Translations under genes and position numbers: made by a program
Notes under the pieces: model-generated
What the model was told of the DNA's origin: nothing
Seen by the model: only the letters and a program-made list of their open reading frames with translations
Databases searched by the model: none
Shown here: positions 16,553-25,500 of the stretch, piece after piece
How the letters are laid out: every line of letters starts with the position of its first letter
How positions within the stretch are numbered: the first letter of the stretch is position 1
Assembly: GCF_014397785.1 (NCBI RefSeq)
Contig: NZ_VZQQ01000018.1
Coordinates: 1-64,000 of the forward strand
Length of the DNA stretch: 64,000 nucleotides
Origin: Paraburkholderia podalyriae
GTDB taxonomy: Bacteria > Pseudomonadota > Gammaproteobacteria > Burkholderiales > Burkholderiaceae
Direction of reading: 5' to 3'

Positions 16553-18756
16553 GCAGTCCAGCCTCCTCGCGCGAGCCCGAGGGCGGCGAGCCGTCGCGGT
16601 TCCAACGCTTCATCGACGCCAGCTTCTGGAACAGCCGCATCGTCACCGGCCTCGTCACGCTGATCGCGCTGTACATGCTGTATTTCGTGTTCTCGGTGCC
16701 GCTCCAGTTCTATCAACAGCTGAGCTTCGCGACCTTGTGCTTCGTGCTCGCGCTGCTGTTTCGCCGGCTGCCCGGCCGCTACGCGACGATGGTGATGATC
16801 ATGCTGTCGATCGTCGCGTCGGGCCGCTACATGTACTGGCGCCTGACCGAAACGACGTACTGGGAGCATCCGCTCGACGCCGCCTGGGGTCTGCTGCTGG
16901 TGTCCGCCGAACTCTACTCGACGATCGTGCTGCTGCTCGGCTACTTCCAGACCGCGTGGCCGCTCAAGCGCAAGCCGCTGCCGCTGCCCGCCAATCGCGA
17001 CGAATGGCCTAGCGTCGACGTGTTCATCCCGACCTACAACGAGCCGCTCGCCGTCGTGAAGCCGACCGTCTACGCGGCGCTCGCGCTCGACTACCCGGCC
17101 GACAAAATATCGATCCACGTGCTCGACGACGGCCGCCGCCCCGAGTTCAAGGCGTTCTGCAAAGAAGTCGGCGTGAACTGGACGATCCGCACGCACAATC
17201 GCCACGCGAAGGCCGGCAACATCAACGAGGCGCTGAAGATCACGAGCGGCGAGTACCTCGCAATCTTCGACTGCGATCACATTCCGACCCGCTCGTTCCT
17301 GCAGATCGGCCTCGGCTGGTTCCTGCGCGACAAGCTGCTGTCGATGCTGCAGACGCCGCACCACTTCTTCTCCGCCGACCCGTTCGAGCGCAACCTCGGC
17401 ACCTTCCGAAAGGTGCCGAACGAAGGCGAGCTGTTCTACGGCCTCGTGCAGGACGGCAACGATCTGTGGAACGCGACGTTTTTCTGCGGCTCGTGCGCGC
17501 TGCTGCGCCGGAGCATGGTCGAAGAGATCGGCGGCATTGCGGTGGAGACCGTGACCGAGGACGCGCACACCGCGTTGAAGCTGCACCGCCTCGGCTACAC
17601 CACCGCGTATCTGGCGATTCCGCAGGCCGCCGGCCTCGCGACCGAAAGCCTGTCGGGCCACATCGGCCAGCGCATTCGCTGGGCGCGCGGCATGACGCAG
17701 ATTTTCCGCATCGACAATCCGCTCACCGGCAAGGGGCTGAAGATCGGCCAGCGCCTGTGCTATCTGAACGCGATGATGCATTTCTTCTACGGCGTGCCGC
17801 GTCTCGTGTTCCTGACCGCGCCGCTGTCGTATCTGTTCTTCGGCGCGCATGTGATCGAAGCGGCCGCCAGCATGATCGCGATTTACGCGCTGCCGCACAT
17901 GATGCACGCAAGCATCACGAACTCTCGGATGCAGCGCCTGTTCCGCCATTCGTTCTGGGCCGAGGTCTATGAGTCGGTGCTCGCGTCGTACATCACCGCG
18001 CCGACGCTGCTCGCGATGATCAACCCGAAGCTCGGCAAGTTCAACGTGACGGCCAAGGGCGGCGTGATCGAGAAGAGCTACTTCGACTGGTCGATCTCGC
18101 GGCCGTATCTGTTCCTGCTGCTGCTGAACCTGCTCGGTTTCCTCGCGGGTCTCGTGCACATCTACATGAACTGGCACGTGCGCAGCATCGTCGAGACCAC
18201 GCTGCTCAATCTCGCGTGGACCGGCTACAACATGCTGATCCTCGGCGCGAGCGTGGCCGCCGCGAGCGAGCGCCGTCAGATCCGCGCGGTGCCGCGCGTC
18301 GCGATGAAGATGCCCGTGATGCTGAAGTTCTCGACCGGCCGCACGCTCGCGTGCGAAACGATCGACTACTCGGAAGGCGGCGTCGGTGTCGCGCTGCCCA
18401 GCACCATCGAAGTGCCGATGCACGAGCGCGTGAGCGTGTCGCTGTTCCGCGGCGACGAGGAGTACGCGTTCCCCGCCACCGTCAGCTTTACCGAGCCGGG
18501 ACGCGTGGGGCTGCGCTTTTCGTCGATGTCGCGCGACCAGGAGTACGAGTTCGTGAAGACCACCTTCGCGCGCGCGGACGCGTGGACCGGCTGGGCCGAG
18601 GGGCGCGAGCACGACACCCCGCTGCGCGGTCTGTCGCACGTACTGAAGGTCGGCGCGCGCGGCATCGCGGGTCTGTTCGAGCATCTGTACGACGACTTGC
18701 GCGGTTCGGCCAGGAGCCGTCCAGCGAACCTCAAGAAGCTGAAAACGAAAGACTGA
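16549..18756 (+). CDS. bcsA: Cellulose synthase catalytic subunit (UDP-forming), BcsA
   Basis: 735 residues from the ATG that overlaps the bcsQ stop. Polymerises UDP-glucose to beta-1,4-glucan and threads it across the inner membrane. Seen: about four N-terminal membrane segments, the GT2 core with FIPTYNEP, LDDG (near 191), FDCDH (240), VTEDAHT (336) and the product-binding QRIRWARGM (374), then more membrane helices. The C-terminal PilZ domain starts near 570 with RRQIRAVPRVAMKMPV and has DYSEGGVGV, the c-di-GMP binding pair that switches the enzyme on. Complete and apparently active. Confidence 0.98.
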   Translation: MSSPASSREPEGGEPSRFQRFIDASFWNSRIVTGLVTLIALYMLYFVFSVPLQFYQQLSFATLCFVLALLFRRLPGRYATMVMIMLSIVASGRYMYWRLTETTYWEHPLDAAWGLLLVSAELYSTIVLLLGYFQTAWPLKRKPLPLPANRDEWPSVDVFIPTYNEPLAVVKPTVYAALALDYPADKISIHVLDDGRRPEFKAFCKEVGVNWTIRTHNRHAKAGNINEALKITSGEYLAIFDCDHIPTRSFLQIGLGWFLRDKLLSMLQTPHHFFSADPFERNLGTFRKVPNEGELFYGLVQDGNDLWNATFFCGSCALLRRSMVEEIGGIAVETVTEDAHTALKLHRLGYTTAYLAIPQAAGLATESLSGHIGQRIRWARGMTQIFRIDNPLTGKGLKIGQRLCYLNAMMHFFYGVPRLVFLTAPLSYLFFGAHVIEAAASMIAIYALPHMMHASITNSRMQRLFRHSFWAEVYESVLASYITAPTLLAMINPKLGKFNVTAKGGVIEKSYFDWSISRPYLFLLLLNLLGFLAGLVHIYMNWHVRSIVETTLLNLAWTGYNMLILGASVAAASERRQIRAVPRVAMKMPVMLKFSTGRTLACETIDYSEGGVGVALPSTIEVPMHERVSVSLFRGDEEYAFPATVSFTEPGRVGLRFSSMSRDQEYEFVKTTFARADAWTGWAEGREHDTPLRGLSHVLKVGARGIAGLFEHLYDDLRGSARSRPANLKKLKTKD

Positions 18757-18759
18757 TCT

Positions 18760-21303
18760 ATGGGCGACAGGATGGCGAAGGACAATATCGAACGCCCGGC
18801 TCACGGGCGCAACAGCACTGGACCCCAATCGCGCTGGTTTGCCCGCCACGGCTCGTGGCGCTCGCGGCGAATCATGCGCGGCGTCGCCTGCTGGCTCGCG
18901 CTGCAGACCGCGCTGGCGTCGTTCGCGCCGCTGGCCGGAGCAGCCACCCCGGCAGCCACCCCGGCGGCCACCGCCGGCGCGCCGCAAACCGCGCAAGTCG
19001 CGACCGGTGTCGGCAACGTGCCCGCGCCGAGCGCGGCGGTGCCGTTCGATCCGAACGCGATCTCCCAAGGCCCGCTCGCCACGCCGACGCCCGCGCTGGC
19101 GACCTCGTCGGTGAAGGCGCTCGGCATGCGCACGCCGACCACCGCCGAGCCTGGCACGCTGGTGCCGGGCCGCCGCCGTCAGATGCTGACGTTCGCCGAC
19201 TTCGGCGCGCTCGATCCGCTGCAATTGCGCGGTGTCGACGGCCAGAACGGCATCGCGTTCTCGGTGCGCGGCGACGAGGTCGTGACCGGCGCGACGCTGC
19301 ATCTGATCTACAGCTACTCGCCCGCACTGCTGGCGAATCTGTCGCAACTGAAGGTGCTGGTCAACGGCGAAGTCGCGGCGACGCTGCCGCTGCCGCACGA
19401 GCAGGCAGGCATGCTGGTCGCGCGCGACATCACGATCGATCCGCGCTTCATCACCGACTTCAACCACCTGAACCTGCAGCTGATCGGCCATTACACGACG
19501 GCCTGCGAAGACCCCGCGCACTCGTCGCTGTGGGCAACCATCAGCAATGCAAGTTCGCTCGACCTGACCTACTCTTCGCTCGCGACGAAGGCGGAGCTGG
19601 CCGCGCTGCCGCAGCCGTTCTTCGACCGCCGCGACGTGCGCCGGCTCGAACTGCCGTTCGTGTTCGCGCAGAAGCCGGGCAACGGCACGCTCGAAGCGGC
19701 CGGCATCGTCGCGTCGTGGTTCGGCTCGCTCGCCGGCTATCGCGGCGCGGTGTTTCCCGCCCAGTTCGACGACGCGCCGCTGTCGGGCAACGCGGTCGTG
19801 TTCGCGACGAGCGACCAGCACCCGGCCGGCGTGACGATTCCCGAGATCACCGGGCCGACCATCGCGGTGGTCGCGCGCGACGCGAACGCGCGCGGCAAGC
19901 TGCTGCTCGTGCTCGGCCGCAACGAGGCCGAGCTGAAGACCGCCGCGAAGTCGCTCGGTCTCGGCCATAGCGCGCTGTCCGGCGCGAGCGCGACGATCAC
20001 GTCGCTGAACGAGATCACGCCGCGCGTGCCGTACGACGCGCCGAACTGGCTGCCGACCAACCGCGCCGTGCGCTTCGGCGAGCTCGCCGATCCGAAAGAC
20101 CTGACCGTGTTCGGCTACGACGCCGACGCGGTGCGCATCAACATGCGGGTGCCGCCCGATCTGTTCATGTGGCACACGCTCGGCGCGCCGATCGATCTGC
20201 GCTACCGCTACACGGTGCGGCCGGCGCGCGATCGCTCGTCGCTGAACATCAGCGTGAACAACGGCTTCGTGCAGGCGCTGCCGATTCCGGCGCGGGTTGC
20301 GTCGGTGTTCGAGCTGAGCCGCTACTTCAACCTCATCATGCCCGACGGCACCGCCGACGCGCGCCGCAACATCCGCATCCCGCCGCTGCTGATGACGCCG
20401 CGCACGCAGCTGCGCCTGCACTTCTATTACGACATCCCGAACACCGGCGAATGCGCGGGCCGCCTGCCGCAGAACGTGGTCGGCGCGATCGATCCGAACT
20501 CGACGATCGACCTGTCGTCGTTCCCGCACTACATGGCGCTGCCCGATCTGGCCGCGTTCGCCAATAGCGGCTTCCCGTTCACGCGGATGGCGGACCTCTC
20601 CGAGACCGCCGTCGTGCTGCCGGACGACGCCAATGCGAGCGACTACAGCCTGTATCTACTGACGATGGGCCGCATGGGCGAATCGACCGGCTACCCGGTC
20701 GCGGGCGTCAGCGTCACTCATGCGGCGGACATCGATCGCTTCGCGGAGAAGGACCTGCTGATGTTCGGCGCGCCCGGCAAGCAGCCGCTGCTGCAGCGCT
20801 GGTCGAAGTCGATGCCGTTCTCCAGCGACGGCGCCGCGCACATGTTCCAGCTCACCGACCTCGTGTTCAAGCTGCAAGACTGGTGGCACGGCGAGCGCGG
20901 CGTCGAGCGCACGCCCGCGCGCGCCGATCTGACGATGGTCAGCTCGAACGGCGCGGCCCTGCTGACCGGCTTCGAGTCGCCGCTGCACATAGGCCGCAGC
21001 GCGGTTGCGCTGATCAGCGCGGCCGGCCCGTCGGACGCCGATCTGTCCGCCGCGCTGCTCGACGCCGACGTGCTGCCGAAGATTCAAGGCGCGATGGCCG
21101 TGATCCACGGCCGCGACGTCACCATCACGTCGAACGGCACCGCCTACTATGTCGGCCGCCTGTCGCCGCAGGAGTATCTGCGCTGGGCGCTGTCGTCGCA
21201 TCCGCTGCTGCTGTTGCTCGGCGGCGTGCTCGCCGCGCTGATCCTCGCGGGCTTGTGCTACCGGACGCTGCGCGCGATCGCCGCGCGTCGACTGAAGGAC
21301 TGA
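18760..21303 (+). CDS. bcsB: Cellulose synthase periplasmic subunit BcsB
   Basis: 847 residues, starting three bases after bcsA. Membrane-anchored periplasmic partner of BcsA that guides the emerging glucan. An N-terminal signal-like segment (WLALQTALASFAPLAGAATP) and an Ala/Pro/Thr-rich stretch are followed by the carbohydrate-binding and flavodoxin-like domains, with family blocks such as LNLQLIGHYTTACEDPAHSS and FYYDIPNTGECAG. The C-terminal anchor HPLLLLLGGVLAALILAG is the helix that completes the BcsA channel in known structures. An in-frame ATG at 18772 is an alternative start. Confidence 0.96.
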   Translation: MGDRMAKDNIERPAHGRNSTGPQSRWFARHGSWRSRRIMRGVACWLALQTALASFAPLAGAATPAATPAATAGAPQTAQVATGVGNVPAPSAAVPFDPNAISQGPLATPTPALATSSVKALGMRTPTTAEPGTLVPGRRRQMLTFADFGALDPLQLRGVDGQNGIAFSVRGDEVVTGATLHLIYSYSPALLANLSQLKVLVNGEVAATLPLPHEQAGMLVARDITIDPRFITDFNHLNLQLIGHYTTACEDPAHSSLWATISNASSLDLTYSSLATKAELAALPQPFFDRRDVRRLELPFVFAQKPGNGTLEAAGIVASWFGSLAGYRGAVFPAQFDDAPLSGNAVVFATSDQHPAGVTIPEITGPTIAVVARDANARGKLLLVLGRNEAELKTAAKSLGLGHSALSGASATITSLNEITPRVPYDAPNWLPTNRAVRFGELADPKDLTVFGYDADAVRINMRVPPDLFMWHTLGAPIDLRYRYTVRPARDRSSLNISVNNGFVQALPIPARVASVFELSRYFNLIMPDGTADARRNIRIPPLLMTPRTQLRLHFYYDIPNTGECAGRLPQNVVGAIDPNSTIDLSSFPHYMALPDLAAFANSGFPFTRMADLSETAVVLPDDANASDYSLYLLTMGRMGESTGYPVAGVSVTHAADIDRFAEKDLLMFGAPGKQPLLQRWSKSMPFSSDGAAHMFQLTDLVFKLQDWWHGERGVERTPARADLTMVSSNGAALLTGFESPLHIGRSAVALISAAGPSDADLSAALLDADVLPKIQGAMAVIHGRDVTITSNGTAYYVGRLSPQEYLRWALSSHPLLLLLGGVLAALILAGLCYRTLRAIAARRLKD

Positions 21304-21313
21304 TGGAACGGAT

Positions 21314-22510
21314 ATGACTCGTATGCGGTTTCGGATCAACAGAAGAACCTCTTTTGCGCTGGCGCTCGGTATCGGCATGGTGGCGTCGGCGAGTCTTGCG
21401 GGTTTGAGCGGCGCCGCTCAGGCCGCGCAGAACGGCCCCGCATGCGGCGACTGGAGCGCCTGGCGCAGTTTCGTCGAGCGCTTCGTGCAGGCCGACGGCC
21501 GCGTGATCGATGATTCGACGCCGGCCCAGCAGACCACCTCGGAAGGCCAGTCTTACGCGCTCTTTTTCGCCCTGGTCGCCAACGACCGCGCGAGCTTCGA
21601 CAAGCTGCTCGGCTGGACCCGCGCGAATCTCGCGGGCAACCAGTTCGACGCGCAGAACGTGCGGCTGCCGGCATGGCAATGGGGCAGGAAGCCGGACGGT
21701 TCCTACGGCGTGCTCGATCCGAATTCGGCGTCGGATTCCGATCTGTGGATTGCCTACGATCTGCTGCAGGCCGGCCGCCTGTGGCGCAACCCCGCCTACA
21801 CGCGGCTCGGTCAGGCGCTCGCCGAGCGCATCGCGCACGACGAAGTCGTCAGCCTGCCCGGCCTCGGGCCGATGCTGCTGCCGGGCGCGCAGGGTTTCAG
21901 GAACGGCAACGTCACGCGTCTGAATCCGAGCTATCTGCCGCTGCCGGTGCTGCGCGCGCTCGCGCACGAGGTGCCGGACGGCCCATGGGCCAAGCTCGCC
22001 GACAACGCCTTGCAGTTCGTCAAGACCGTCTCGCCGCATGGCTTCGCGCCCGACTGGGCGGCGTGGCAGAACGGCCAGTTCGTCGTCGATCCGAACAACG
22101 GCGACGTCGGCAGCTACGACGCGATCCGCGTCTATCTGTGGGCCGGCCTTGCGTCGCCCGCCGATCCGCTCGCGAAGCCGTGGCTCGGCGCGCTCGGCGG
22201 CATGCGCGCGAAGGTCGCGCAAAACGGCTTCCCGCCGGAGAAGGTGTCGTCGACCACTGGCGCGTCGAGCGGCGAAGGCCCGCTCAGCTACTGGGGCGCG
22301 CTCGCGCCATACTTCAAGGCGCTCGGCGACGAGCATGGCCTCGGCCTCGCGCGCACGCGGCTCGCCGCGCTCGACGCGAGCGTGCCGGGCCGCGAACCGG
22401 TTTACTACGATCGTGTGCTGGGTCTGTTCGGCTCGGGGTTCATCGATGGCCGCTACCGCTTCGATGAAGCCGGCCGTCTCGTGCCCGCCTGGAGGACTGC
22501 ATGCGATTGA
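21314..22510 (+). CDS. bcsZ: Periplasmic endo-1,4-beta-glucanase BcsZ (GH8)
   Basis: 398 residues with a signal peptide (FALALGIGMVASASLAGLSG, cut near AQAA). GH8 features: DGRVIDDSTPAQQTTSEGQSYALFF with the catalytic acid Glu in the TSEGQSY block, RLPAWQWG, and DSDLWIAYDLLQAGRLW with the second acidic residue. It trims nascent glucan in the periplasm and is needed for correct cellulose output in several bacteria. The stop codon overlaps the bcsC start by 10 bases. Confidence 0.96.
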   Translation: MTRMRFRINRRTSFALALGIGMVASASLAGLSGAAQAAQNGPACGDWSAWRSFVERFVQADGRVIDDSTPAQQTTSEGQSYALFFALVANDRASFDKLLGWTRANLAGNQFDAQNVRLPAWQWGRKPDGSYGVLDPNSASDSDLWIAYDLLQAGRLWRNPAYTRLGQALAERIAHDEVVSLPGLGPMLLPGAQGFRNGNVTRLNPSYLPLPVLRALAHEVPDGPWAKLADNALQFVKTVSPHGFAPDWAAWQNGQFVVDPNNGDVGSYDAIRVYLWAGLASPADPLAKPWLGALGGMRAKVAQNGFPPEKVSSTTGASSGEGPLSYWGALAPYFKALGDEHGLGLARTRLAALDASVPGREPVYYDRVLGLFGSGFIDGRYRFDEAGRLVPAWRTACD

Positions 22511-25500
22511 ACGCGCTCGCCGTGTCGCTGCGCATCGCGCTGGCCGTCGGCGCCGTCTTCTGCGTGGCCGCGGCCGCGCCCGATGCGCTTGCCCAGGCGA
22601 CCAAAGATCCGCTGAGCGTGCTGATCGACCAGGGCAAGTACTGGCAGTCGCATCAGCGTGGCGACCTCGCCGAGCAAGCCTGGCAGAAGGTGCTCAGCAT
22701 CGATCCGAAGCAGCCCGACGCGCTCTTCGGCATGGGCATGGTGCTCGCCGATCGCAAGGACGGCGCGAGCGCGCAGCAGTACCTCGCGCGGTTGAAGGCG
22801 GCCGCGCCGAACTATCCGAATCTCGATGAGCTCGGCCGCCGCCTCGGCCAATCGAGTCCGCGCGACCAGACGATCAACGACGCGCGCCGGCTCGCGCAAG
22901 CCGGCCAGAGCGCGAGCGCGGTGCAGGAGTATCAGCGCGCGCTGACCGGCAAGCCCGCCACGCCCGAGTTGCAGCTCGAGTACTACCAGGCGCTATCAGC
23001 GACGCCGCAAGGCTGGGACGAAGCGCGCCGCGGCCTCGAACAGCTCGCGCACGACAATCCGAACGACCCGCGTTACGCGCTCGCGTCCGCGCAGCATCTG
23101 ACCTATCGCGACGTGACGCGGCGCGACGGTATCGCGCGGCTACAAAAGCTCGCGGGCGACAGTTCGGTCGGCGCGGCGGCGAAAAAGAGCTGGCGCCAGG
23201 CGCTGCTATGGCTCGACGCGCGGCCCTCCGACGCCGCGCTGTACGAGTCGTACTTCCAAACCACCGGGGACGATGCCGCCGTGAAGGCACGCTTCGAATC
23301 GATGGTGCAGCAGGACAGCGCGGCGCGCGACCGCGCGCAGCAAAACGCCGCGGCCGACGCGCGCGGCCGCGTGATCGCCGACGGCTTCGCCGCGCTCGAC
23401 CGCGGCGACATCGTGACCGCGCGCGCCAGGTTCTCGTCGGTGCTCGCAAACAGTCCTAACGATAGCGACGCGCTCGGCGGCATGGGCATCGCCGCGCTGA
23501 AGCAGGAGCATTTCGCCGAGGCGCGCACTTACCTCGACCGAGCCTCGCGCGGTTCCAATCCGGCACGCTGGAAAACCGCGCTCGACAGCGCGACCTACTG
23601 GACCTATACGAGCGACGCGATCGGCGCGCGCAGCAACGGCGAGTTCGCGAAGGCGAAGTCGCTGTTCGAGCGCGCGATCGCGCTGAATCCGTCGGACGTG
23701 ACCGCGCAGGTGCTGCTCGGCGAAATGCTGCTCGCCAACGGCGACCCGGCCGGCGCCGAGCAGGCGTACCGGATGGCGCTGCGCCGCCAGGCCGACAACC
23801 CCGACGCGATTCGCGGGCTCGTCGGCGCGCTCGCCGCGCAGGGACGCGCCGACGAGGCGCTGCAGTTCGCCAATCAGCTGAACGCGGAGCAGCGGGCGAA
23901 GGTCGGCGGCATCGACCGTTTGCGCGGCGACGCGCAGGCGGCGCAGGCGCGCGCCGCCGAAGCGCGCGGTGATCTCGGCACCGCGCGCAGCCTGTTCGAG
24001 GACGCGCTGCTCAACAAGCCCGACGATCCGTGGCTGCGGCTCGACCTCGCGCGCATCTACGTGCGCCAGGGCGCGCTCGCGAACGCGCGCAGCATGATGG
24101 ACGGCCTGCTCGCCTCGCACCCGGACATGACCGATGCGCTCTACGCGAGCGCGCTGCTGTCGGCGGAAACGCAGGACTGGTCGACCGGTCTCGCGCAGCT
24201 CGACCGCGTTGCGCCCGCGCAGCGCACCGACGCGATGACGGCGTTGCAGCATCGTCTGTGGGTGCATCAGCAGGCCGACCTCGCGACGCGCATGGCGAAG
24301 AACGGTCAGACGCAGCAGGCCATCGCGGCGTTGCGCGCCGCCGAACAAGTGGCCGGCAACAACCCCGAACTGATCGGCGTGATCGCCGGCGCGTACCAGC
24401 AGGCCGGCGACCCGACCCGCGCGCTCGGCCTCGTGCGCGGCGCGATGAGCGCGGCGCCCGGCAACCCCGATCTGCTGCTGCAATACGCGGGCATTCTGTC
24501 CGCGGCCAACCAGCAGGCCGAGCTCGGCACCGTGATGCGACAGTTGCAGGGCATGCAACTGACGCCGCAGCAGCGCGCCGACTTCAACGACCTGAATCTC
24601 GGCATCGTGATCCGACAGGCCGATGCGGTACGCCAGCGCGGCGATCTCGCGAGCGCCTACGACGTGATCGCCCCGTGGCTCGCCGCGATGCCCGACAACC
24701 CCGACCTGCAGGCCGCGCTCGGCCGTCTGTATGCGAGCGCGGGCGACGATCGCAGCGCGCTCACGAGCTACCGCGTCGCGCTGCAGCGCCGCCCCGACGA
24801 TCGGAACCTGCTGCAGGCGGCGATCTCGGCCGCCGCCGGCGCGAAGCAGTACAGCTATGCCGAAACGCTCGCGACCCAGGCGCTCGCACTCGCGCCCAAC
24901 GATCCGGGCGTGCTCGCCACCGTGGGCCGCATGTATCGCGCCGAGGGCAAGCTGTCGCTCGCGTCGACCTATCTACAACGCTCGCTGGTCGCGGCCAATA
25001 CGCCGCTGGCAGCGAACGCGCCCCGCAACGCGGGCACCAACGTGCCGCGCGGCTGGGAAACGGCGATGAGCCAGATCGGCGCGACGCCGCTGCCGGGCAC
25101 CAATCCCTTCGAAGGCAAAACGGCGATCGTCCGTTCGGGCGACGCCGACAATGCCGCGCGTCCCGCGCTTCCGTTCCTGAATACGCAGTCTTCCTCGACG
25201 ACGCAGACCGTGCCGAACTATCCGCCGCCTCCTCAGCCCGCGCCGTATGTCGCGCCGTATGTTGCGCCTTCTAGCGCGCCTGCCGCGCAGCCCGCGCCCG
25301 TCGCCGCACCGTACGGAGCGCCCCGCTCCGCCGCCGGGCTCGGCGGCTACGGACAGGAATCCTATGGGTCGAGCCAGTCGGGCGCGCCATTGCAGCCTTA
25401 TCCGGGGCAAGGCCAGGCGCCAGTGCAGCCGATGCCTCAGCAGCAGTACAACGCGGGTTACGCGCAGCCGCAGCCGTACGGGCAGCAACCGGCATACGGG

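Noticed and set aside
16450..20529. A 1359-residue open frame opposite bcsA and bcsB.
   Set aside because: It is Arg/Ala/His-rich with no domain, the usual shadow of GC-rich coding DNA; bcsQ, bcsA and bcsB are certain on the other strand.
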